Shown here in pieces: positions 47,768-56,219 of a stretch of 64,000 nucleotides of DNA; position 1 is the stretch's first letter; every line of letters begins with the position of its first letter. Position numbers and translations under genes: made by a program. The notes under the pieces are model-generated. The model was not told the DNA's origin. It saw only the letters and a program-made list of their open reading frames with translations, and made no database searches. Source of the DNA: Chlamydiia bacterium (GTDB lineage Bacteria; Chlamydiota; Chlamydiia; Chlamydiales; 2-12-FULL-49-11); NCBI GenBank assembly GCA_022601435.1, contig JAJACQ010000030.1, positions 21,157 through 85,156 on the forward strand, given 5' to 3'.

Positions 47768-47896
47768 AAAACAACCTATGTTTTGGTGAGAGATTAAAAT
47801 AACTTGTTTTTATTTTAAAGAGTTAAGTTTAAATTTTTTTATGTTGACTGAAATAATTTAAAAAATTAATATTCCATATATTTTTAAAGGGGTTTT

Positions 47897-48583
47897 ATGA
47901 AAAAAAGTAGTTGGTGTTTTGCATTAGTTTGTTCATTTGTTCATGTTAGTGCAAGTGTTTTTTGTCTAGATTTTAAAAGAGATAATTTCTGTATAAATGA
48001 AGATTATATTTCGCGAAATCAATATTGCCATCATGATGATAGAAAATTTAAAGATGGTTCTCAAGATGAAGTGTATCAAATAGCTAAGAAATTAGTGGAA
48101 GAAAACATATTAACGTGTATTTATGATGTGGGTTGTGGGTCTGCATATAAATTAATAAAATATTTTTCAAATTATCAAACAGTTGGGTATGAGATTGAAC
48201 CAACTTTAGGTTTTTTAAAGGATAAATATCCTGAAAGAGAATGGAGGTTAAGTGATTTATCTATAATTCCTGAATATAAGAGCTCTGATGTATTAATTTG
48301 TTCTGATGTAGTAGAGCATATTGTAAATCCGGATGATTTGTTAAATTTTATTAATCGATTCGATTTTAAATATTTGGTAATCTCAACGCCCGATAGAGAT
48401 AAATTACTCGAGGTTCAAGGTAAAAAACAAAGTCAGACAGGGCCACCTGTGAATCCTGCTCATATGAGAGAGTGGAGTTTTTCAGAGTTCGAAGAGTATA
48501 TTTCTTCATATTTTAATGTTATATCTCATGTTCATTGTGAAAAGGAATATTGGTGTCAGGTTATTATAGCTACAAAAAAATAG
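47897..48583 (+). CDS. Class I SAM methyltransferase, exported
   Basis: Signal peptide MKKSSWCFALVCSFVHVSAS; IYDVGCGSAYKLIKYF ... DVLICSDVVEHIVNPDDLL. Confidence 0.75.
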   Translation: MKKSSWCFALVCSFVHVSASVFCLDFKRDNFCINEDYISRNQYCHHDDRKFKDGSQDEVYQIAKKLVEENILTCIYDVGCGSAYKLIKYFSNYQTVGYEIEPTLGFLKDKYPEREWRLSDLSIIPEYKSSDVLICSDVVEHIVNPDDLLNFINRFDFKYLVISTPDRDKLLEVQGKKQSQTGPPVNPAHMREWSFSEFEEYISSYFNVISHVHCEKEYWCQVIIATKK

Positions 48584-49338
48584 CCTCATTCTATTATGTT
48601 GTTTTTTTATGTATGGTATTTTCTATGCCGTTAGAAGCATCAAAGAAAATTAAAAAAAGAGATAATAAAGAAGATTTTACAACATCGATTATTATACCTT
48701 GTCATCATTTACATGCTCAGTACTTAATGAGATTATGTGAATCATATATTCATCAAACTTATTTACCTAATGAAATTGTTATTTCATTGTCAGGGTGTAG
48801 ACATTTGAATGATGACTACGTTAATAAGCTATTATCAAAAGAGTGGCCATTTAAAGTTAAGTGTATAAAGTCAGATGGATTAAAATCAGAACCTCAGAAT
48901 AGAAATATAGCTGCAGAGCATGCAAGCGGCGAGATACTCATTTGCCAAGATGCAGATGACTTACCTTTAAAAGAAAGAGTTGAGGTGATTAAATACTTTT
49001 TTGATGAATATGATATTGTACATTTAATGCATCAAGGTTTTTTATATAGTAGGATAGAAGAAAAAAATCTCTACCATGATGATCTTGAGGTTTTACTTTT
49101 TTATAGTGAATCTTGCTTTGAGAAAGTATTCAAGCAAGGTTATTATAATGGACCAGTAGCGATCACTAAATCTTTATTTAAAAAGATTAGGTGGGATGAT
49201 AATCATAAGGCGGGCGGGAGTGATGTTAAGTTTAATAGGGCAGTTTATAAGCAATTTCATAATGTAATACAAATCCCTCAGAAACTCTATATATACTACA
49301 ATGCTGTCGACTCAATTTATACAAATCACAACTTATAA
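48550..49338 (+). CDS. Family 2 glycosyltransferase with hydrophobic leader
   Basis: TSIIIPCHHLHAQYLMRLCESYIHQTYLPNEIVISLSG ... EILICQDADDLPLKERVE; GTG start overlapping the upstream gene, start uncertain. Confidence 0.75.
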   Translation: MVSGYYSYKKIASFYYVVFLCMVFSMPLEASKKIKKRDNKEDFTTSIIIPCHHLHAQYLMRLCESYIHQTYLPNEIVISLSGCRHLNDDYVNKLLSKEWPFKVKCIKSDGLKSEPQNRNIAAEHASGEILICQDADDLPLKERVEVIKYFFDEYDIVHLMHQGFLYSRIEEKNLYHDDLEVLLFYSESCFEKVFKQGYYNGPVAITKSLFKKIRWDDNHKAGGSDVKFNRAVYKQFHNVIQIPQKLYIYYNAVDSIYTNHNL

Positions 49339-49360
49339 AAATTATTAAAAAGGGGTAGAT

Positions 49361-50242
49361 ATGATCAGAAATATTTTCTTATTGAGTTTTTTTTTTATTT
49401 TTAGTATAGATTTATATTCTGCTAGAAAAACTAAATTAAGAGAATCATCAACTCCTTTTATAAGTGGTGACTCGTTTAGAACGTTAGCTGATCATATTTG
49501 TGATGAAACAACAAAGTATAAACTTGATCCAAAGAAAGTAAAAGATGGTGATATTATTTTTATTAATCCTGATGAGGATGGATTAAGAAGATTTTTCAAT
49601 CATTATCATACCCAAATCAGAAGTTCATATATCATTCTTACTCATAACAGTGATTGTGATATACCAGGAGTCTATTATGACTATTTAAATGATCCAAAGA
49701 TCCTTGCCTGGTTTGGGCAAAATATTACAGGTAAGCCTCATCTGAAATTAAATTCTATACCGATAGGAATAGCAAATAGATGTTGGCATCATGGTAACAT
49801 TAGTGTTTTTGATGCGTACTTAAAAAAAGTAAGAACGCAAGAAAAGGATATTTTTTGTTATGTAAATATAAATGTAGGGACTTATCCAAAAGAAAGGGGA
49901 GCGATTGTAAACTTGTTTAAAAAGTATTCATGGGCTCACAATGCATGTAGTAAACCTTTTATACGTTATTTAGATGATATGCTTAGATCTAAATTTGTCA
50001 TAAGTCCAAGAGGGCATGGCTTAGATTGTCATAGGACGTGGGAGGCACTATTACTTGGAGCTATTCCTGTTGTAAAAACCTCTTCACTGGATATCTTATA
50101 CAAAGATTTGCCTGTAGTGATAGTTGATGAATGGACTGATGTTACTGAAGAATTTTTACAAGAGCAATACGAAATACTTTCTAAAAAGAAATTCAACCGA
50201 GAAAAACTTTTTTTTAAGTATTGGGCATCTCGAATTAGATGA
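49361..50242 (+). CDS. Exostosin-like glycosyltransferase, exported
   Basis: Signal peptide MIRNIFLLSFFFIFSIDLYS; KFVISPRGHGLDCHRTWEALLLGAIPVVKTSSLDILYKDLPVVIVDEW. Confidence 0.7.
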   Translation: MIRNIFLLSFFFIFSIDLYSARKTKLRESSTPFISGDSFRTLADHICDETTKYKLDPKKVKDGDIIFINPDEDGLRRFFNHYHTQIRSSYIILTHNSDCDIPGVYYDYLNDPKILAWFGQNITGKPHLKLNSIPIGIANRCWHHGNISVFDAYLKKVRTQEKDIFCYVNINVGTYPKERGAIVNLFKKYSWAHNACSKPFIRYLDDMLRSKFVISPRGHGLDCHRTWEALLLGAIPVVKTSSLDILYKDLPVVIVDEWTDVTEEFLQEQYEILSKKKFNREKLFFKYWASRIR

Positions 50243-50258
50243 AATCAAGGAGATTTCA

Positions 50259-51029
50259 ATGTTAAAATTATGGTTTAGTTGCTTTTTATTGTGCTATGCA
50301 TGGAGTCAGCCTCCAAAAGAGGTGCCGGTTGATCTTCTTAGTAAATATACACTAGAAGGAAGGATTCCTGTGCGATATTGGTATTTTGATGGTAGTTACT
50401 CTGAACCTATTTTTTATTCAAAAGAACAAATTTCCCTCTTTATAAAGAAAATTCAGATGGGAGAAACGGGCTATTATAGAAAAACAGATAATTATTTGTA
50501 TCAAGCTATTTCAGATAATATAGAATCCTTCAAAGGGAAAAGAGTTGGAATAATTGGTTCCTTTAGCCCGTGGTATGAAAGCGTTGTACTTTACTATGAA
50601 GGGATACCTGTTACAATAGAATATAATAAAATCACTACAGATGATGATAGATTAAATTTATTTACCGTAGATGAGTATAAGAAAAATCCTGAGACATTTG
50701 ATGTAATTTTATCAATATCTAGTTTTGAGCATGACGGTTTAGGAAGGTATGGGGATCTGCTTAATCCAAATGGAGATTTAGATGCAATGAAAGAAGTCGG
50801 TAAAATGTTAAATCCAGGTGGATTGTTATTTTTGGCAGTTCCTATTGGTCAAGATTCCCTAATATGGAATGCTCATAGACTTTATGGAGAAATTCGTTTT
50901 CCGATGTTAATAGAAGGCTGGGATATTGAGCAAAGCTATGGCTTTAAAAAATCTGACCTTAAAAGAAGAAGAAAGCTATATAAAAGTAGCTACCATCAAC
51001 CTGTATTTGTTTTGAAATCGAAATCCTAA
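50259..51029 (+). CDS. DUF268 (methyltransferase-like) protein, exported
   Basis: Start set to MLKLWFSCFLLCYAWSQPPKE; SSFEHDGLGRYGDLLNPNGDLDAMKEVGKMLNPGGLLFLAVPIG. Confidence 0.8.
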   Translation: MLKLWFSCFLLCYAWSQPPKEVPVDLLSKYTLEGRIPVRYWYFDGSYSEPIFYSKEQISLFIKKIQMGETGYYRKTDNYLYQAISDNIESFKGKRVGIIGSFSPWYESVVLYYEGIPVTIEYNKITTDDDRLNLFTVDEYKKNPETFDVILSISSFEHDGLGRYGDLLNPNGDLDAMKEVGKMLNPGGLLFLAVPIGQDSLIWNAHRLYGEIRFPMLIEGWDIEQSYGFKKSDLKRRRKLYKSSYHQPVFVLKSKS

Positions 51030-51087
51030 GGAAGTTAAATAAGTCCTTATTTATTATATATATTAGTCTGAATGTTTTTTTATAGAT

Positions 51088-51978
51088 CTATTTTTCATAA
51101 TATACAAATTCAACAATCTTATTAAAAGCAGTTGTTTCTGAATCTCTTAAAAGAACCTTTACTTGAGAGCTCTTATCACCTGCGTTATATGAAATTTTCT
51201 CATTGCATGGTGTCAAATTTTTAGATCTTAAGAGATTAATGCGGTTGTGAATGTTTTGAACTTCTTCAAGAGAGTTTAATTCGATAGATAAATGATCAAT
51301 AGGGGTCAGGAATGAGTTACTGTTCGGAGCTGTTAATAAGGAAAACCTTTCTTCAGTAGTTTTGATTTTTTGAGGGCAGCTTTCATTTAAAGGAGCTGTT
51401 TGAAAAAGCTCTAGGCTTCTGATCTTTCCATTAGAAATATTTTGGAAATAAATGCGAGCAATAGTGACGCCTTGTAAGTTAGGGTCATGTTTTCGCAATG
51501 TTTCAACAACTTGTGTTGATGGAAAGACTACATCTCTTAGATGTATGAGACCAAGTTCAGGAGCTAATTGTTTCATTAACGGTAAATAAAAAGAAATGGG
51601 CCCGTAGAGTTCTCTTCCCACATGATCAATATGAGCCTTATATCCTTTAATCATAGAAAATTGTTGGCCTAAAAATTGATTTAAAATCTCTGTAGAGTCT
51701 TGTTCAAATAGTATATTTAGAGCAGAAGCTATATGCAAAAAATCATCATGAACGTAATTTTCTATTCTTTGTTTATCACTAACACCTCTTGCATTAAAAT
51801 AAGGAACTACCTTTTCTTGATATCTATATATCAACTGAGGTGAAAGATTAGTTATTTGTACGAAGCGTTCAGAAGGAGCGCATTTTATCCATTCATGTTT
51901 ATATGGTTGATCAATTTCACTAGCATTAATTGTGGTATGAGAATAAAGAGCTAAAATTAGAAGAAAAATATATTTCAT
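51088..51978 (-). CDS. Hypothetical secreted protein
   Basis: Signal peptide MKYIFLLILALYSHTTINAS; no clear family. Confidence 0.55.
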   Translation of the reverse strand: MKYIFLLILALYSHTTINASEIDQPYKHEWIKCAPSERFVQITNLSPQLIYRYQEKVVPYFNARGVSDKQRIENYVHDDFLHIASALNILFEQDSTEILNQFLGQQFSMIKGYKAHIDHVGRELYGPISFYLPLMKQLAPELGLIHLRDVVFPSTQVVETLRKHDPNLQGVTIARIYFQNISNGKIRSLELFQTAPLNESCPQKIKTTEERFSLLTAPNSNSFLTPIDHLSIELNSLEEVQNIHNRINLLRSKNLTPCNEKISYNAGDKSSQVKVLLRDSETTAFNKIVEFVYYEK

Positions 51979-52023
51979 GGGGTCTCTAGTCGATATTTAT
52001 TTAAGAGTTGATAAGATATAAAT

Positions 52024-52096
52024 GGGGCAAGCAGGACTTGAACCTGCGACCAACGGGTTATGAGTCCGTTGCTCTGACCAACTGAGCTATTGCCCC
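52024..52096 (-). tRNA. tRNA-Met (CAT anticodon)
   Basis: Reverse complement GGGGCAATAGCTCAGTTGGTCAGAGCAACGGACTCATAACCCGTTGGTCGCAGGTTCAAGTCCTGCTTGCCCC folds as a cloverleaf; anticodon loop CTCATAA; elongator-type acceptor. Confidence 0.95.
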
Positions 52097-52295
52097 AGAA
52101 AGAATAAGGAATTATACTGAAATAATCTTCTTAAAAGCAAGAATTTTTATTTTTTAAAGAATGGTTAATAGCTCAAGCCAGACATAACTTATGATTTGGT
52201 TTTTTTTGAGGGTTATTTTATAACTCTTTGGTTATAAGATAAACTTTGTGTGAAATTCTTAATTTAATTATAATATTTATTTTATAAAGGAAAAG

Positions 52296-53159
52296 ATGAG
52301 TATGAGAAAGATTTTAGTTGTTATTATTTTACAGCTTTTATGTTTAGGTTTATATGCTGAATCTGCAACAGAGAGGGTCGTAGGCTATAAGGAAGCAGTT
52401 ATTGAAATTTTAACCGATCAAGAAAAATATCAGAATTTTAGACAAAATAGATTGATTAAAGGAGTCTTTGAACATGTAAACATACCTTTGGCAAATGAAT
52501 TCTATTCTCAAATTAGAAAAAAGTATCCAGATCTTTTAAATATGGGACAATGTTTTGCTAAAAATGACTCAGTCGGACATCCACTCCTAGTAAATTATGA
52601 GGGGTTTGGATTGATTTCTCCAACTACCCTTAGATATGTTTTTATTTTGGGTGAAATTCAAGAACTGTTTGATTTACCTAAAGATAGCAAAATAGTAGAA
52701 ATTGGAGCAGGGTGCGGAGGTCAGTGTGCTGTTATTTCTCGTGTAGTGGATTTTTTAAGTTATGAGTTAATAGACTTAGATTATGCTTTGCCATTAATAG
52801 ATAGATATTTAAACGATTTAGAAGTTGATAGATTTATTACTTATAACATGAAGGAATGTGGGAAATCTAATGAGTACGATTTATGTATAAGTAATTATGC
52901 CTTTTCTGAATGTGATAAGAATGTACAGAAAGAGTATATTAAAAAAGTTTTATCAAAGAGTAAACGTGGCTACGTTATATATAACTATACAGGAACAAAA
53001 AGCTCTGGGAATACTTTTTCTGTAAAAGAGGTGTGTGCTTTATTGCAAGCAGAAGGATTAGATCCTCAAGTTAAAAACGAAACAATTCAAACAAATCCCT
53101 TTGCAAGGAAGAATCCGAAAAGAGGAAATAAACTGATTTATTGGGGATCTGATAAATAG
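52296..53159 (+). CDS. Putative sugar O-methyltransferase, exported (paralog 1)
   Basis: Signal peptide MSMRKILVVIILQLLCLGLYAES; KIVEIGAGCGGQCAVISRVVDFLSYELIDLDYALPLIDRYL. Confidence 0.75.
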   Translation: MSMRKILVVIILQLLCLGLYAESATERVVGYKEAVIEILTDQEKYQNFRQNRLIKGVFEHVNIPLANEFYSQIRKKYPDLLNMGQCFAKNDSVGHPLLVNYEGFGLISPTTLRYVFILGEIQELFDLPKDSKIVEIGAGCGGQCAVISRVVDFLSYELIDLDYALPLIDRYLNDLEVDRFITYNMKECGKSNEYDLCISNYAFSECDKNVQKEYIKKVLSKSKRGYVIYNYTGTKSSGNTFSVKEVCALLQAEGLDPQVKNETIQTNPFARKNPKRGNKLIYWGSDK

Positions 53160-53238
53160 ATTCTAATGTATTTATTGTGAAGATATTCTTGTAAGAAATA
53201 TCGTGATATTTTAAAATACTTTTTTGCTAAGAGGGTTT

Positions 53239-54069
53239 ATGAGAAAAAGTTTTATTTTTATACAGATTTTATGTTTGGATTTATTGGCATCTTCTGCGAC
53301 TGCACGAGTTGAAGGTTATAAAGACAGTGTATATGAAATTTGTCGTGAAAACAAAAAGTACCAGAATTTTAGACAAGATAGATACATTATGGAAATGTAT
53401 GAACATGTAACTGATGAATTGGGGATGAAATTCTATTCTAGTATTATTGAAAAATATCCCAATTTTCTTAAGAACGCTTCACTCTTGGAGAAAAATGATA
53501 GAGTTGGTAACCCACGTATAAATCGTTATCCTTTTTTTGGAATGTTTTGTCCTACGACACTTCGATATATTTATTTTCTAGGAGAAATCCAAGATCTTTT
53601 TAATTTACAAAGTGGGTGTAAAATTGCAGAGATTGGTTGTGGTTATGGAGGTCAATGCGCCATTATATCTCGACTAATTAATTTCTCATGTTATGAAATT
53701 ATTGATTTAGATTTTACATTGCCTTTGACAGAGAGATATTTAAAAGATGTTAAGGTTGATAATTTTATAACATCAAGTATGCAAAATTGTGGAAAATGTG
53801 ATGAGTATGATTTACTAATTAGTAATTATGCGATCTCAGAATGCGATAAAGCAGTGCAAATTAACTATATAGATAAAATAGCATCAGTAAGTAAACGTGG
53901 TTATATAGCATACAATTACATCCCCAATGTTACAACTCATGTGCATACTATAGAAGAGTTTTGTGATTTATTAAGAGCAAAAGGTATAAATCCACAAATA
54001 CGTGAAGAGACAATTCAAACAAATGCTAATGCAACAAATTATCTGATTTATTGGGGAGCTGATAATTAA
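53239..54069 (+). CDS. Putative sugar O-methyltransferase, exported (paralog 2)
   Basis: Start set to MRKSFIFIQILCLDLLASS; KIAEIGCGYGGQCAIISRLINFSCYEIIDLDFTLPLTERYL; co-linear with the 52296 gene. Confidence 0.75.
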   Translation: MRKSFIFIQILCLDLLASSATARVEGYKDSVYEICRENKKYQNFRQDRYIMEMYEHVTDELGMKFYSSIIEKYPNFLKNASLLEKNDRVGNPRINRYPFFGMFCPTTLRYIYFLGEIQDLFNLQSGCKIAEIGCGYGGQCAIISRLINFSCYEIIDLDFTLPLTERYLKDVKVDNFITSSMQNCGKCDEYDLLISNYAISECDKAVQINYIDKIASVSKRGYIAYNYIPNVTTHVHTIEEFCDLLRAKGINPQIREETIQTNANATNYLIYWGADN

Positions 54070-54605
54070 TTTGTGAGTTTGTATTTTAATTGAACAAGTC
54101 CACTTGGATAAGATTGAGCATTAATCAAATCTATTCGTTGCTCTTTTTTGATGGAGTTAAATAGAGGAATACCAGAGCCCAAGATCACGGGAATTTTTGT
54201 GATGGTAATTTCATCAATCAAACCATCATTTATAAACTTAGATAAAGTGATGCCCCCATCAACCCACACATGATTGATGCCTTCTGTATGTAGCGTATTT
54301 AATAAATTATCTAATTGTTTGTTATAAACTTTTGCTTCTTTTCTAATTTTATTTAAAGAGCTGCTTAGTACAATCACTTTTTTATCTGGATATGGCCACT
54401 CATCAAATTTGGAAATCACTTCGTAGGTATTTTTCCCCATGATGACAGCATCTACACTTTTCATGAATTTTTTAAATCCATAGTCTTCATTACCTGTATG
54501 ACCTTCCTCAAGCCAATCAATTGAGCCGTCTTGTCGTGCAATGAACCCATCGATACTACAAGCTATGTATATTAAGATTTTGGGACGTTTAAGAATTGTT
54601 TTCAT
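54066..54605 (-). CDS. Dihydrofolate reductase / RibD C-terminal domain family protein
   Basis: ILIYIACSIDGFIARQDGSIDWLEE ... AVIMGKNTYEVI ... VWVDGGITLSKFINDGLIDEITITKIPVILGSGIPLF. Confidence 0.9.
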   Translation of the reverse strand: MKTILKRPKILIYIACSIDGFIARQDGSIDWLEEGHTGNEDYGFKKFMKSVDAVIMGKNTYEVISKFDEWPYPDKKVIVLSSSLNKIRKEAKVYNKQLDNLLNTLHTEGINHVWVDGGITLSKFINDGLIDEITITKIPVILGSGIPLFNSIKKEQRIDLINAQSYPSGLVQLKYKLTN

Positions 54606-54822
54606 AGACCTTTTATTTTCGTCTATTTCTTAGAATTTTTCTATAGTTTTTTATTTCTTTTAGATTGGGAAATACATAAGCTTTTGTATTCTGATAGTTA
54701 TTTGGTATACAAGAAAAAGTAGGATCATTTAAAATTTTTAATTGAGAAAGGTGCTAAAATAACTTATTTGCATACAAAAGCAGCTATATTTGAAAATAAA
54801 AAAATTATAGAGTATATATATG

Positions 54823-55587
54823 CTAATACTTCATACATTCATAAATAATTATAGGTGCGGTTTCGGATGCTTCTTCAGAAGTGTAAGGGATTAATTTTTT
54901 TGAAACTTTAAACCCGTGTTTGTCTAGTAGATTATCTAGCTCTGTCGGTTGATATAATTTTCTGACAAACTCTTCGACTTCTGTTTTTATGATTTTGTTA
55001 TTTTGCCAAAGCTCGTAGCGACATAATGTAGTTTCTAATGATGTCGTCTTATTAAAATTGGAGACGTGATTTAAAGAAAGAATCGAGCCATCATCTTTTT
55101 TTAACCATTTATTCTGCCAAATATCGGGCGATGTAGTTTGCTCATAAATAGTTTCGATCTCTAGAATTAATTTCCCTGCTGGTGTTAGTAGTTGATGGAG
55201 GGATTCTAAGGCTTTGTTTATTTCGTTTTCTGAGGTTAACAGACCGAATGATCCACTTGGGATAAAAATCAAATCATATAACTCATCACTTTCAAAAGTT
55301 TCAAAGTTCTTTTCATACAATCCACATGTGAGATTTTCTCTTTGAGATTTATGAAGGCATAGATCAAGCATAGATTTTGAAGAATCAAAACCTGTAATTT
55401 TAAATCCTTCTTTTGCTAATGGGATAAGAAATCTTCCTGATCCGCACATTGGTTCAAGGATAGATCCGTGTGCTTGTTTTGCTTTTTTTAAGTAATATGT
55501 CAAAGCATCTTGTGGAGCAGATGGTTTATCAAGGTCATAAAACTCAGTACAAAGTGTTTGATAACTAGCTAATGAAGCTTTACTCAT
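54823..55587 (-). CDS. Class I SAM-dependent methyltransferase
   Basis: ILEPMCGSGRFLIPLAKEGFKITGFDSSKSMLDLC. Confidence 0.85.
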   Translation of the reverse strand: MSKASLASYQTLCTEFYDLDKPSAPQDALTYYLKKAKQAHGSILEPMCGSGRFLIPLAKEGFKITGFDSSKSMLDLCLHKSQRENLTCGLYEKNFETFESDELYDLIFIPSGSFGLLTSENEINKALESLHQLLTPAGKLILEIETIYEQTTSPDIWQNKWLKKDDGSILSLNHVSNFNKTTSLETTLCRYELWQNNKIIKTEVEEFVRKLYQPTELDNLLDKHGFKVSKKLIPYTSEEASETAPIIIYECMKY

Positions 55588-55867
55588 TTTTAATCCTTTG
55601 TTTCATAGTAATTAATATTGTTTGTAAGATCGAATGGATCTAGAGTCTATCTTATACCATATATTTTTGTTTTAGTGCTTAATTAGTTCATATAGTAAGT
55701 AGCCTTTTTTCTTAAGTTGGAAGATAGGTAAATACTGCAGTCCATTAAAAGGTAAAACAGCTAAATCGATAGAAACTTATATTGTAGGTAGGTGTATACT
55801 CTAAAAGTATAAGCTCAGGTAGCCTGTAAAAGGCTAAGCAGCCTATCAGTAGCGCAATCTATAATTC

Positions 55868-56077
55868 TTAACCCGCAGAGAATGTGTGAGTTGAGTGATT
55901 TTTTAAGACTTCGAGTTTTTGAGAATTTTTCATAAAATCGAGCACATATTCTAATTGACTAGGGGTTAGCGACTTAGCGATTTCAGGAAGGGCTTCTATG
56001 GAAGCTGATTTGACAGCCCTACAAGCTTCTGTGGGAGATCTGTAAGTTATTGGTTGACTGGGTGTTACTAAGTTCAT
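55868..56077 (-). CDS. Small hypothetical protein
   Basis: 69-aa ORF divergent from the 56220 gene. Confidence 0.35.
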   Translation of the reverse strand: MNLVTPSQPITYRSPTEACRAVKSASIEALPEIAKSLTPSQLEYVLDFMKNSQKLEVLKNHSTHTFSAG

Positions 56078-56219
56078 TGCCTTTCCTACGTAATCTTATA
56101 TGATTAATTAATAATTATATAAGCATGCGAGTTTTATAGCAAATATAAAAGTTTTATTTACAACTATTAAAAATTATGTTATAATTATTATAAGTAAAAC
56201 TATAATAAAAGGATATTTA

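Noticed and set aside
55868-56077. 69-aa ORF as antitoxin for the zeta-like protein
   Set aside because: Divergent orientation, with no recognisable epsilon-like sequence; cannot be supported.
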